Positions 1 through 14,500 of a stretch of 64,000 nucleotides of DNA are shown here, piece by piece. Both the position numbers and the translations under genes were made by a program. The stretch's first letter is position 1. Each line of letters starts with the position of its first letter. This DNA is from Trichobilharzia szidati. Its lineage: Eukaryota; Platyhelminthes; Trematoda; Strigeidida; Schistosomatidae. The notes beneath the pieces are model-generated. The model worked only from the letters and a program-made list of their open reading frames with translations, was not told the DNA's origin and searched no databases. The DNA lies in assembly GCA_944472155.2 (NCBI GenBank), contig OX235273.1, positions 84,810,793 to 84,874,792 of the forward strand, given 5' to 3'.

Positions 1-717
1 CTCTGCGAACTATATTCTCCACTATATGAATATAAACCTCAAATACCACACTTAAGAGACTACTGAATGACATGCTGAGTGGACCCTCGTCCAACGCGGA
101 GAACCGAAACACACCAAGAATCAAAGTCTAAAACTGACTATATATAAATCAACTAAAGGAACTATAAAGTAAACAGAGCCAATAGATAGGATTTTGGCAC
201 ATGATATTTTCACAGTCAACAGACTAACATTCCACTATTCAACACGATAGTGTCTAAACATAATTAAATTGTCTCTTGAGATTATTTACAACTGTCTTGA
301 AGTACATATAGTCAAGATGCCTCATTAGTGAATGAAGAAATATTCTGAACCTTTAGTGACGGGAACAAACCAATGTCAAAATCCAGTCCTGTGCTTTGGT
401 TACCAGGAGACAATCAGATAAAAATCAAGATGAACAGTTTACCTATGTTTTTAATTTACCCTAGTTTAAAACCAAGTATTTATGAAATAAATGTAAACCT
501 CACACTAATTTTAAGCTGACAGATTTATACTATTTTTATCCAGCCAATAATATCAAGTAAAGCCAATCATAAGTTTCCTACTCTTTCATGAAATCTAAAT
601 ATCTCCACCATCCAATTAAATGTCAAAAAGTGGTATAGAGAGAAGCTGATTTATATTGTTCTCCTATCGTAAAATAAATAAATGATGAATACTATTCAAT
701 CAATTAGCAGAAAATAC
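1..717. other. Intron or downstream sequence of PITPNM, no exon seen
   Basis: AT-rich sequence left of the last visible exon. No PITPNM exon (for example the HPxDPV-type block expected next) could be read here on the minus strand. Bases 60-120 are locally less AT-rich and may be repeat debris. Confidence 0.4.
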
Positions 718-853
718 CTTGTGAAGAATGGTAAACAGCATTGGGTGTATTGTTGGCTAATTGCCATGGTGTTAGACTTGGCAGCTGATTTTGTTGATGA
801 CGATAGGCCAAGATTAGACCAACTGGTGAACCCAACATGAAGAAATTTTGTAC
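718..853 (-). CDS. PITPNM: PITPNM exon 14 (DDHD domain; last exon in window)
   Basis: Encodes [20 protein letters not shown] and a short variable tail ending YHSSQ. Acceptor ACACTAG|GTACAA, donor CACAAG|GTATTT (phase 1 out), so the coding region continues leftward. An overlapping open frame on the same strand (696-1034) is a shadow in another phase and is not the real frame. Confidence 0.9.
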
Positions 854-3800
854 CTAGTGTTTTATTTTTTATTGATTTCGTAGATATGAAGAAAACAAAC
901 CAAACAGAAAAGAAAAGAAAATTATAAATATACAGTTTTCTACAATAGAACGCAATTACTAGGTAATATATCAAGTGATTATATATGTATATGTGCGTCG
1001 GTGGCACGGCGGTTAGAACTCTCGCCGACCACACACATGGTCCGAGGTTCGATCTCCCGCCGACGCATACCTGATATCTATGGTCCGCCTGCTAAATTTG
1101 GGCTACCGATATCACATGCTGAAAATTTCATACTTGTACCAAAATGCTGTGTGGAATCAACCTATGATTAAATAAAAATTAAATAAATAATAAATAAAAT
1201 AAATACAGAAGCCGCTAGTTCGAATACCATTGTGATCGAGTTTTTCGCTTTTATTTCAATTGGCAACTATTATGTAATTATCGGTCTGCAAAACGTAGTC
1301 TATCTTACATGACATGTATGACAAACAAAATATAACGACAAAGAGACGGTAGTCGAGCAAATGCTTTCATAGATATGTCAACTAATATAAACAAATATGT
1401 TAAGCACAATATGCAAGGTTGCAAATAACACTTGAGGACACAAACAACTGAGGTAAATTCCTTGTTTTTTAAATACCTAAATTACTAAGTGTATATACGA
1501 CGCATAACTTTGCACTAAAGTGCAGCAGTTCAAGTTGAATATGTTGACCACATCCCTTAAACAGACAGTTGCGTCAGCACTTACTGATTGACTAATGATG
1601 AAATCTTAGCACGGATACAGGAATTTCGCCTGATATTTGTCAGCTTGTGTCAAGTTTAGTGCTAGCGTGATATCTGATTATTTACCAAAGGACCTGTGTA
1701 CTATGCAGCAGTTTGCATCGTCTTGCTTTGCGTCGTAGGCCATGACTGCTAAAGGTATAAGATATGAAAAGATCAACGGATTTTCACCAAAAATGCCTAC
1801 ATTTATTCTTTTGTCATCTTGGGTGTTGCATTATGACCAGTCACAACGAGGTTAAGAGTAGATGGAGCTATGAAACTGCTTAGATTGAGATGGGTAACCG
1901 TCTATTACGAGCCATCGCCCTCCCCAACGACCACTGTTAGCGGATTCATGATTATATCGGGAAAGAGTTAGATGTGGCCATTTTCTAGACTGTTGGTGAC
2001 TGCACAAAATTGATCTCCATAACGCAAATTTATATATTTCATGTGACCTTCGAGGATCATAAAATCTTCACTAATCTCCATCTTATTATTTATTCTTCTG
2101 CACATCTTTGTCCAATGTAGTTTCACTATGTCTCTTTTCTCTACTTCTGTGTGCTTATCTAAAGTATGATAATCTGTAGTGATTCAATTTCACCCAATGA
2201 TAATTACGTTTACTTCATTTAAGATGGACTAATAAGATAATGGAAGATACTGGCCTTATAGGAGGACTCTTTAAAAGGTTTTAAGACATTCAATCTACTC
2301 TTCTAATTCATTTATTTTAGAATTATTTATTCCTGTGCAAATCTACCGGAGTAAAAACTTCCAAATTACTAGCAGATACGAAAAAATACGTAATCAGTGA
2401 TGGACATTAACTATCACTGACGTAGCATTTGTTCCCTAAAAGACAGAGAAATTTAAAAACATCATTTCACAAAAAAATACCTGAAAGTCTAAAGCATACA
2501 TGCGACTGCATGATTCAGATTCCCGATCTCGATCACCAGACTGTGATACTTCAGTACCTTCCAAAATACTTTTTGAATCAGGCTAAAAAAAAATAATAAA
2601 AGTATGAGTGTCAGCTCACAGGTTTATTGATGTGAAATCAAAGCTCATTCAAATAACAGTGGTAAGAAGAAAAATATTAGTAACAAAAATACAACTGTAT
2701 AAAAGACTACCTGCTCATTCGTTAGTAAGCAGAATTTTTAACCTAAAAAATGGAACACAGACTTTCCACTCTAAAAAAATTGTCGTAAATATCTGTGTAT
2801 TTAGTTATCAGTGTCATATATATAAGTGATGTTACGATCAATACAAGTAACAAATAACTACTGGACAAATTCCATAAAGAATTAAACAAATATTTTTGAA
2901 CAAGAGAGCAAATGAGTTACAGATATCATAAACAAACCGTGATAAGCACAAGATATTTGAAAAGCTTAATATTGTCAAAGGAGAAGAAATAAAGTGTCGA
3001 AAGAAAACAGCTAATCCAATCGAATTACCATCGTCACGAAATACAATCACTGCTTTAATCAGTAAGCTGAGACACTGACATGTATCTTGAAATCAATCAA
3101 ACTAATCGAATGCTCACCGGTGACTGACAACATGACGAAGTTGTCTGGAGTTCCAACGAGAAGTCATGACCAGTGGGGTCTATGAAGTTCGGTGTGAGGA
3201 CAAATACTCACCGATGATAATGGGTGGTGGTAACGCTATATTTCGAAAATTGACAGAAGTTAAGTCTCATGGGTGGCTAGATTCAATCCCCAATGGCCTA
3301 ATGATCAACATGCTCGCCTCGTAACCTGAAGGCCGTGAGTTCAACCTCAAGTAACGGTTATGGGCACATAATGCTGAAGAGTCCCAAACTAAAACGAAAC
3401 AGCTCTTCAGTTCTCCTTTGGTTTCAACAGTCCTCTAACGGATAGAGTTTCGTAGTGAAACCTTACTTGAGACCTATCTAATCTTAAATTCATTAGTTTA
3501 ACAGTAGGCGTGTAGAAAAATTACTATCAAACTTGTATGCAACTACATACTGCGTTCATTAAAACTAGGAAACAATCAAAATGACTACTGAATTATGCGT
3601 TTGATTAATTTAAATTTAAAAATTACAGTTTTCTGTTAGGTTTATTCGACAGATAAATGTCTTCTACTAAAATGTACATCGTAAAACAGAAATTACAATG
3701 AATAAATAAACGAAAGCCTTGTAAAAATTCTGTTTAGAACTGTTCTATCAACCAAGCCTTCATTTTATCGTCAATTAATCACACATTGAATACAAATCAA

Positions 3801-6800
3801 AATTTCGTACAAATTTCCAGTAATCTTACAAGCATTATTCATAATTTATAAATTATTGAAAAGAACATTATGATACGTGAATTTATAGAACATCTATTTT
3901 TCTTATTTCTCACAACACACTCACCTAGAAAACTTACAGGGCATAAGGTAACTTCACTGGGACTGTTTATTATGGTTGGACTTTTCACCTGCTTATCTGC
4001 CAGTTTCAGTTTTTGCACGTTGAATTGATCACGGCTGCGTCTTACTCCAATATCTGTTACACTAATATCATTGTTATTACTGTTGTTATTATTATCACGT
4101 GGTATTGTCAAATGATTTGTAACTGGCATGCTTAACAGATCATGTGCTAGTATTGAACCAACACTATCTGCTACAATACAAACTGTTCCTGAAAAACCGA
4201 ATCCTTCAGGAGAACGCAGAAATTCAGCATAATGGGTGTTCAGATTAAATGTCAGTTGTTCTAACATCTGCAACCAAATAAAATATGCAAATAAAAGTTA
4301 AAATTGCGAAATTGTGAATAAAGCTTGAGGGAATTAAATAAAAGAAAATAATCAAAACAGAAAGTGTGCCTTAGTTACGTTCATCACATAGTCAAACAAA
4401 AATATTTACTACGATATTTCCTTCAAACAGATTGGTGCTCAGAGTTATACAGTCAGGAAATTTCAGGTTGCGACATCGCTGCGAGAAATTCTGTTCAGCA
4501 CCAATATACACCACGAACAACTAACAAATAGTGTAATAAGTAACGTTAGGTGATTGGTGGCAATCAGCAGGAAACTTTGTACCTAGTTTTTGCACTCGTT
4601 GGCGCACTAGTCAACAAGATGTACACCTGCAAGCTTGAAGGAATTTATATCGCCTACCAGATTTGAAGAAAACCTCACCTAGATTACTAGCCGGTTCCAA
4701 GCCCGGATAAAGAGGGAGGATTGGGGCGTGGTGCTAGCAACTCCACCCCCAAAAAATTAACCAAAGTGCTACAAAAACTTCAACGCACAAATATTTTAAA
4801 AATTCTAAAATTAAAAACAATAACCTTATTTTTCATATAAGTATAAAACTTGGGCACTGTGGTTGAGTGTATCTCCATTATGGAAAGATTTTATTTTGAT
4901 AAATCACACAGAGTTACACAGAAATATTAACTAATGACGTTTCGAGCACAAATTATTGCTTATAATCATATCCATAATGAACGTTATTTTTCGCTGGAAT
5001 CGGGGAAGTGAAATAACGCAGGCAAGTGAAAGCCTTCGGGAAGCCAGTCAGCCGATGTGCCTTCTTTCGATGAAAGCAAAAATAAGGATGGGGATGTGGA
5101 ATATTCGTACAATGTACGAAACTGGAAAGGCTGCTCAGGTAGCCGCAGAAATGAAGAGATAAAATAGAAGTGTTGGGAATCTGTGAGAGCAGATGGAACG
5201 GAGGTGGAAGGTGCCAACTACCAAATGGAGAGACAATAATCTACTCCGGCCACCCAGAGGACGACCACGAGCACACCGAGGGAGTAGCCATCATGATGTC
5301 ACCAACAGCAGCCAAAGCTCTCATGCAGTGGGAACCAATCTCCTCCAGGATAATGACAGCCAGGTTCAACTCAAAAGGAAAGAAGGTTACAATCATTCAA
5401 TGTTATGCGCCTACAAACGTCTCAGAACAAGAGAAGAAGGAGGATTTCTACAGACAACTACAAACAGTAATGGACAACGTCCCAAAGAGCGATATCAAAA
5501 TCCTGATGGGTGACATGAATGCGAAACTGGGAGGAGACAACACAGGAAGAGAACTCACCATGGGTCGCGAGGCCCTCGGTGAAATGAACGAAAATGGTGA
5601 ACTCTTCTCAGACTTCTACACCTTCAATGATTTGGTTATTGGTGGCAGTGTGTTCAAACACAGGGATATACACAAGGCAACATGGATTTCACCAGATGGA
5701 CACACCAAAAACCAGATAGACTTCATTTCAATCTCAAGGAAGTGGAGACGGAGCCTACTGGACACAAGATCGAGGAGAGGAGCAGATGTGGGTTCAGACC
5801 ACTATCTGGTACAAGGGACTTTCAAGGTGAAGCTAAAAGCCTCGAGGATACCTGGGGATAGGCCACAATGCAAGTTCAACACGCAAAAACTGAAGGACAC
5901 AATCACACAGGACATCTTTACTGCAACTGTCAGAGCAAAGCAGGAAACACTACGTGGCATCACTGAGGAATCATCCGTGGAAGACCATTGGAACTCTCTG
6001 AAGGTAATTTTCAATGGGTGGACCACTTCAAAGGACTCTTGAACAGACCACCACCTGCAGCCCGTCCAGAAATACCAACAAGAGCACGTACACAACTGCA
6101 AGTTGATACCGATCCTCTAACGAAAGCTGAAGTCTTGGATGCAATCAAGCTTCTGAAAGCCGGAAAAGCAGCTGGACCAGATGGAATACCCCCTGAAGCA
6201 CTGAAAGCGGACCCAGAGACGACAGCAGATATGCTGACTTCATTATTGCAAAAGTTCTGGAAGAAGGGAAAGGTGACTACTGACTGGAAGAAAGGTTACC
6301 TGGTGAAACTACCAAAGAAGGGTGACTTAGGACTCTGCAAGAACTAGCGAGGAATCATGCTCCTGTCGACGCCAAGTAAAATCCTGAGTTGCATCATCCT
6401 GGAGAGAAAAAAGGACGCACTGGATACAGAACTCCGACCAGAACAAGCTGGATTCAGGAAAGGCAAATCATGTTCTGACCAAATTGCAACTCTATGCATC
6501 ATCATCGAACAAAGCATGGAATGGCAATCAAATCTCTACCTCAACTTTATAGACTTTGAGAAGGCCTTCGACAGCGTTGACCGCGAAGTAATTTGGGAAC
6601 TACTCGAGTACTACGGCGTAACCCAAATATTCATCAACCTTATTCAACAGCTGTACGACAACGGCACATGTCAAGTGATCCACAACGGAAAACTCAGCGA
6701 GGCTTTTGGAGTAAACACAGGAGTCAGACAAGGGTGCTTATTATCACCAATGATATTCCTAATTGTGGTGGACTGGATTATGCGTCAGACAGTGGGAAAC

Positions 6801-9800
6801 GAGAAGACAGGGATATCCCGGACCGACGTGAAGAACCTAGAAGACCTGGATTTCGCGGATGATTTATGTTTGATGTCACACAAAATCGAAGACTTACAAG
6901 CGAAAACTGACAAACTGGCCGAAGAGGCTGGCAGCAAAGACAGGACTCCAGGTGAACATAGACAAGACGGAGGTTATGAAAATAACCAACCAACAACAAC
7001 AGCAGCAGGAACATCCACCGCCAATCACCATCAACGGGAGGGATTTGAAAGAGGTTACTTCATTCACTTATCTACGAAGCATTGTCTCAACCACAGGAGG
7101 AACGGACGAGGATGTCAAATCGAGAATCGGGAAGGCGAGAAACACATTCATCAACCTGAAACCAATCTGGAAATCTTCGTCACTCAGCATCAACAACAAA
7201 ATTCGAATTTTCAATACAAACGTCAAGTCAATTTTGCTTTACGGATCAGAAACTTGGCGGGTCACCAAGAATATTTTCAACAGTTTGCAGACCTTTATCA
7301 ACAACTGTCTTCGCTCCATACTGAAGATTAGATGGCCGGAAAGAATCACAAACAAGAAGCTATGGGAACAAACGAAACAGGAACCAATCGCCCAACAAAT
7401 ATGCAGGAGGAAGTGGAGATGGATTGGACACTCGCTGAGAAGGCCGTTGAGTGACATCGCACGTCAAGCCAGAGCTCGAGTGGAACCCGAAAGGGAAGCG
7501 GCGAGTGGGACGTCCAAGGGTGACATGGAGGAGATCGTGTGAAGAGGAGATGAAACAGTATGGAATAACATGGACGCAAGTGAAAAGTACAGCAGAAGAC
7601 AGAAGCAAGTGGAGACGTGCAGTTGAAGCCCTATGTTCCACTAGGAACCCAAGGGAACAACAATAACCGGAATTGAAACCACGTCACACTTAATGATACA
7701 AGTCCGAGACGCAACTACTACTGAGCGATTCGGGCTGACGATTCAACTCCTACAGGACTGTAATGATATTTAGAATAAAGCGCTTATTGTCAAAATATTA
7801 TGCTAATGTTTAAATTTCGAAACATAAAAACGTTTATAATCATGTCGGATATGATCCGAACATACGAGTGAAAAAAGTATAAATCATCCTTTCTTTTTTA
7901 ATGCCGACACTAAAGGGATCTAAAGCGGTAAAAACAATATCCTTAGTATACACTTTAACATGAAAATGAGATACAGCTGGGTAAACTGATGATTTTTAAA
8001 TTTACTGTAGGCTATTACAGAATGTAGCTTGTAATAGCAGAGCATGATATCATAGATATAATGTATTGTTCACCTTAATATACTACCTTACTGATAAAGT
8101 TCCACTTTCCAAAATATTGAAACAATATTTAGTTGGATGACCTGTTTTACAATCAAATTATATACAGTGATGAAAAATTAATTTTAAACTGTTATATATA
8201 TATATATATATATATATGACAGACATAGTCTGCTTATTAGACACAACTCAGATCAGATATCATTAATGTACCGATTCATTTCATTAATAATTTACAAAGA
8301 CCAGTATTGACTTGTCTTTTAAACGATACGGAATTAATTGAATAGAAATTATGAAACAATAAGATACAATCAAAAGAGAATAAAATACTACATGGATAAG
8401 CTTCAAAAAATTTGGCTTGGTACAGAAATCAAAACGTACCAATTAAAGGTTATAGTAATAGAACTTTTGCGTGACTGACTGGTCTCAACATAGAACTTTG
8501 CACAGATGTGCACCAGTTCGAGTTGCCACTCTCCCTCTACGTAGCACACATGGTAAGAGAAGAGAGTAACGAGAGATTCAAAACAGAGACAGTATACAGA
8601 AATATGAGGGAGAAAGAATAGTAATATGAGAGAACAGCAGAGTTTTACTGGATATGATAAATGCATCTGCGCTAACCATTGAGAATGATTTTGAGCCATA
8701 TCACCAATTGTCGCCAGCCTTCATTGGTTTTTACCATCCCGAGGACCCCAACCAATCACGAAGTCTACAGCTTCCTACATGGCTTAGACTAACTGTATTG
8801 ACTCATCAAGCCAAGTTTTCATTTGACCACCACTGGCTCTTTTCCAACCTGATCCATACTATGTCAGTCAGCTAACATTTCCCATTGTCGAGGAAGGGGA
8901 TGGCTAGACATGCGGAACACATGTCCTAACTATCTCAAATCGATGTAACTTCACAATCTTGTCAATTGAATTCCCCTCCTTACCTGGCACTCGGCGCCTA
9001 ACCTCAATATTGCTCACTCTATTAATCCACCTAATACGGGAGAAAGAACTCAGAAACCTATGATCAAGGACAGATAGTGTTTTCATGTCTTCTACTTTCA
9101 ATGGTCATGTCTCACAGCTAGCGATAAATGAGGACGGAACGGACTGCTGAGTAGCACACACTTCCTTTGGTCGACAGCCGGATATCATGTTTACGTATAT
9201 TATAATAAATTAATATCGGGCTGTGGTTCATTGACCTAAGCACTTAAATTTCAGTCGAAGTGTCCTGGGTCCAAGTCCTGTTTCACCTGCTTTAACCTTG
9301 GCAACTGGATAGCATCATCAGCCTTGATACATAGCTTACAGTGTGGTAGATGCAAAATCTGTTCCGGGTAACTGAGTTATATTATATCTTATCGATAACA
9401 AATTCATCATTTCCTTTCACTGCATACAATATCAAAAGAAGCTGTTTTCCCATTATACCGTAGATAGGATGTACGTGTTTAGCTAAACTTTGTATTACCT
9501 ACGAAATTCGCTACTACACAAGGTAAATGAAATAGGATACAAAAAGCCACAGGATATGTTGTGTAACTTGAAGTTAAAAGGATTGCACTAATAAAGTGTA
9601 TATAGATTTGTATAAACTTTGATTATATTGAACTAACTGAACCGAACAATTGTAAATAGTGAGATAGCTATCACATCCTATGAAAAATCGAATAACACAC
9701 TTGTTTTCATGCATAAGATCCTAAGCAAAACAAACTGATGTTGATTAGGAAAACCTACATCCACTTCCCTGACTGACAAGTATTACTAGATGAGATGTTA

Positions 9801-11501
9801 ATTATAGGTTTGGTTTAACTTTACAGCAGTTCGCCTTTTCTTCACGGATATAAGATATCGCCATCAAAAGTGTAGGATTTAAAGATACTAGCTGTCTTTG
9901 ATAATAGGTTTTGTATTCTATATCCTCTGTTAAGTGGTGTCATATGATGCCGAATATTTAGGTTAAGCGTAGAATATTACGTAAGAAGGGTAAGTTAATC
10001 GATAAGATTGTGAAGCTACATTGACTGAGATGGATATGGCACATACTATGCATGCCAAGCCGCTCCCTTCTTCGTTTAGCAGTGTTGGCAGAAATCAGAT
10101 TAGTCTAGAAAAGAAGTAGCGGTAGTCAAATAGAAACTTGGCAACGAACCAGGAAGTCTCGGCTTTTAACTTGAGTCACGTAGGGAAGCGCCAACCTTCT
10201 GTCTGAAGTCTTCGAGATGCTGGGAATGAATAGTAGAAGACTGCAGGTTATAGGGGTCAAAATCTTTCTCAAAGGCACAGATGCATTCACTCTTTATGAA
10301 CTCTTAGATCTTTCAAGTTCTCATTATTCTTCACGTGATTATTTTTCCCTTGTACAATTCCATTTACTACAGTTTCTTTGCATTTATTTGTTTTCTCGAC
10401 CTTTATGTGTGCTCTATTGGGTGTGGCAGTATGAACTACGGGACTTTTGTGTAAAGTTCTAAACTGAAGATTGAAGTCACTTCATTTAATTTCGTTATCA
10501 CCAGCAGTTTTGGATTCGAGCAACGACAATCATAATGTTGAAATTATAAATCATAGTTCACAAAATAAAAACTGTAACCACAAACACGCAATGTATTGCG
10601 AAGTTTAACAAGAAATGTGTAATTTTCTAAGAAGCCAAAATACCGTGCGAGAAGCTAAAACTTAGTTTCTTAGAAATGCTTTTTTTACGTTCTAGGCTAT
10701 GAGTTACATTTACTTTGCTAAGGCTGATGTAACTGCTCGGTTATGCAGCCTGAAGTAGGTGCAGCAGGACTCGAACTCATAAGTCACTGCTTGAAAGTGG
10801 AGTCCTCAAGTCCAATGAGCTATACCTCGTAAGAACCTTCAACTCAATCAGCATACACCAGAGATCCCAAAGAAAACAGATGACTGTCTACGTATGAGAT
10901 CAAAAACAAACAAAAGTAGATCAAAGGAATATCTAATAAAAGGGTCCCGAAATATTTGAATGCGTTATGCTGTAATCAGAATACAAACTGACATGTTTTG
11001 TAAACAGTTAGTGTTACAACAACTAGCCTATTGCTTTACCACATCTCATTTAAATAAGTTGAACAACTATTAAGCTGGCTAAGAAAATCATTAGTAAAAG
11101 TGTCCATACTACTGCCAGTCTTTATACATTACAGAAAACAAATTTTTTTAACAAGCATATACAACCTGATATTAGACAGAAAACAAGCAGTATATATATA
11201 TACATATATATATACTTTCTGTGATCATGTACTCAGTCATGATTTTCATCGAAGCATACAATACACATTTTACAGTTTTGTTATTTAAAGGTTAATCTCA
11301 TTCAGACTGTGTATCTACACTCACACCCACATATGAAGAGAAAACTGAAACAATGAAAAAATGTATGTATGAAAACGGGTTACTATGACTTCAGAATCAA
11401 TGGAGGCGCTTGAATGAACAGAGAGAAAGAGAAAAAGAATAAACAATAGGAATACATAATAAATATCATAATAACACAAGACTGTGGAATGTTATGTAAA
11501 G

Positions 11502-11535
<34 letters not shown>

Positions 11536-14500
11536 GAGACTAAGTTATCCTCAAATATCGCACCATCTTGTCTGTATTCAGTAAAACGTATAGCAGTCTA
11601 CTAGTGAGTAAAATTTAGAAGTGAAATGAATGATACAATAACACGGAGGTAGTCTCTAGAGTCGGGAAAAAAACATGTAGTAGCCAGATAAAACATAAGG
11701 TTTTAAATTAGACACATTATTTTTTAAAGCTGCCAAGAAGCAGTCTTTAACCTGGAGACCCCATGATAACTTAATCGTCTTGGCTGTCCCGTATGTTACA
11801 GAACTTGAAATAGAAATTAAAAGTACGCTACAGCAGTAGTTCTTTTAAGCGGTGGATCTGAAGACTCGTGTCTAAAGTTTTATCACTAATATAATTACAT
11901 AGAAAGCAAATAGTTTGCGTGTGAGAGATATTCACTTTATCGAACCTCAAATCCTTCTGTTGTCTCTGTGATTTTTACATAACCTTAATTTTCTGTCTCT
12001 GGAATCCACTTTGGGGTGGCTGTGTTATTTATGTCACACTCCACAATTACTCAATATACAATCTGATGAGTTCTAGTAAATATAATTACGATTGCATAAC
12101 TCCTGAAAATAACTTCATCTATGTAATGCTTTAATTTCCTTTATGCCTCAGTGGATATATATATATATATATACGCGCACATACATATGCAAAAGAGTAC
12201 AAATTATAGTTACCTGGTACAAAGCATGTTTTTAAAGTTACGACGTATATGAAGAACAATTTAGCTTAGAAGATAAAAGCCCATAAACATCTTTATAAAA
12301 CTGATTACCTTGACGTGGTGGTCGGGCTTGAACACCGCAATGACCCAACAAGCTATACTGGCTGGAACTTATGTTCCTGCAGGTCCTACCATGCCAGGAA
12401 GGTTGTTTGGATAGCGGTTAGACTAAAAGCAGTTACCCAATTCAACCCTATGACTTCAAACAAATCACAAAATATCATGCCGGATCGGTCGGGGCCCGGA
12501 TTAACAACGACCGCGCTTTCTGCTGCCGTGTCACAGGGCAGAAGTGATAAATACGCTACTGAGACACACCAAATAAAAAACAACAAACAAAAACAGGCCG
12601 TGTGTGACCGGCCTCAAGTAGTTGTCCCTTGGGCTCTGAGGTCACGCAACCAACTTCCACGGTGTGGGCAGCCGGGAAGTAACAATCGCCCTCACAACCC
12701 GAAGAGCACGCGAAACCTCTCTATTCCTCACTCACCTTTGTCTTCATCTTCATCTCTATTATCTTACCTTCCTTCTACTAATGCAACTTATAAAACTGAT
12801 TCAGTAATAGTAATAACGACCTCCGAGTTAGTATGGAACACTGTAGGATTATATGATGAGACAGCAGATGTTAACGAATATAGCTTCTTAGCTATTTACA
12901 CTGATTTATGGAAGAGTTGTGATGGAAAATATACTTCATCCTATTGATTTACTTTGTTTAGACTACGTTGTCACTAATTACCTGTAACATTATCAAGCAA
13001 TAGTCCACCGATAAATCTAATAAATATGTTACAAGCGTCATAGAGATGCCAACAGAAAATAGTATCTGTTGTACTCGCGCTGAATGAAAAAGAAAAAATA
13101 GAATCACAGGTGAATCACACACTATGACTGCTTGTTACACATAATCCAATGACAAGTTGAAAGAGATAACAACACAAGATAAGCATAAAACTCACTTGAT
13201 GATAACCAGGAGAATTAATCAAAAACAAAGGAATACTCCCCAAAGGCATTATATCCCGTAAAAATTGACTTTCAATAGGTCTATTAAGATCTGGTGTAGT
13301 TTTCAGCCTAAAGAAAAAATTAATTAACAAAGAAAATCAAAAGTCAGTTTACATAAACATATTTTAATGAGTAACTTTTTCTCTGCAAAAATGAGGTCTG
13401 AATAGTAAAAAAAGGCATATTCAGAAAATAAATATTTCAACATATACCTGGAAAACAGACGGAATATTTCACCAATTTCAGTGGGACATGGTACAAGTTT
13501 CACAGCTATTCGATTATGCAGTGTTGGATAGTGATTAGCAGTTACTGTTTCAATTGTCTTTCGAAAAGTCAAGGTATCTGAACGTTTTGTAGTCATATCA
13601 TATGTTGAATCAAGAATACAACCTAATTGGATAAAGAAAATAATGCAATGCTAGAAATGCTAATTTGAAATCGTTAATTTTTACATAAATGACATGAATA
13701 ACGAAATATATTTTTGAAGAGGAAATCTACGATGATTTAGAACGTTAGGTGCGTCTTTAATGCAGACTGTGTTAGTAAATCGGACACCAATTAAAAGAAA
13801 ACTATTAGTTGGAATAGAAATGAATTAGATAAGCGTTAGTGTTAGCTATAACTTGGAACTTAGATTCATTGATACTGTATGTTAGTCTAGATTATTTGCA
13901 TCTTCAAAAAGACAGAGCTCCTCATTATGAAATATTATGAACAACAAACAGATATGTACTAAGGGTCACTAATACGAACCGTTGTAACGGCAGAATACAG
14001 AGTAGTACGTGGTAACAGAATTGTTTATTTTCCACAATAATGCAATGAAAGTTCAATTTGCGAATGTTATTTGTATTCTGCTCCTTTTGTCTTCATTTCA
14101 TGCTTTCTATGTTCTTTCGGAACATTCTTCATTTATCCTTATTACACCTTAATGCGTTACTCTGCTATTTGGGATTCTTGCAGAAGACGTCACCAGTATA
14201 CTACTTTTGAATTCTTGTCCCTAGTACACACCAAATCACCATTACACTTATCCGCTTATAACAGTCATGAGTACACTTCAAAAGGTACCTCAGTGTACGA
14301 AAAACTCTAAAGGTGTTTATAAAAACAAATTATTAAAGAGCCAAAGAATAATTTCATAAACCTAGTGAGCTAAACACAAAATGATTATAAAAACGCGAAA
14401 CTCACCACCGTGAACTACTAATATGAGTATTAGTTTGCTTGAAACTGGAGGAGAACCAGAGATAGGTTTTTGATTAAAGCCTTTGTTATAAAGGAAGGCA

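Noticed and set aside
696..1034. 112-codon minus-strand ORF
   Set aside because: It overlaps PITPNM exon 14 in another reading frame and runs on into intron and SINE sequence; the conserved protein is in the shifted frame.
993..1075. Functional tRNA gene
   Set aside because: The same head is repeated with a common 3' body and A-rich tail at three loci, and it does not fold into a standard acceptor stem; it is a SINE.
7239..7641. Several minus-strand ORFs over the RTE 3' half
   Set aside because: They are antisense shadows of the RTE C-terminal domain.
12315..12947. 210-codon plus-strand ORF
   Set aside because: It covers an RTE-type 5' leader and continues into AT-rich intron, with no protein motif; treated as a chance frame in a GC-richer repeat.
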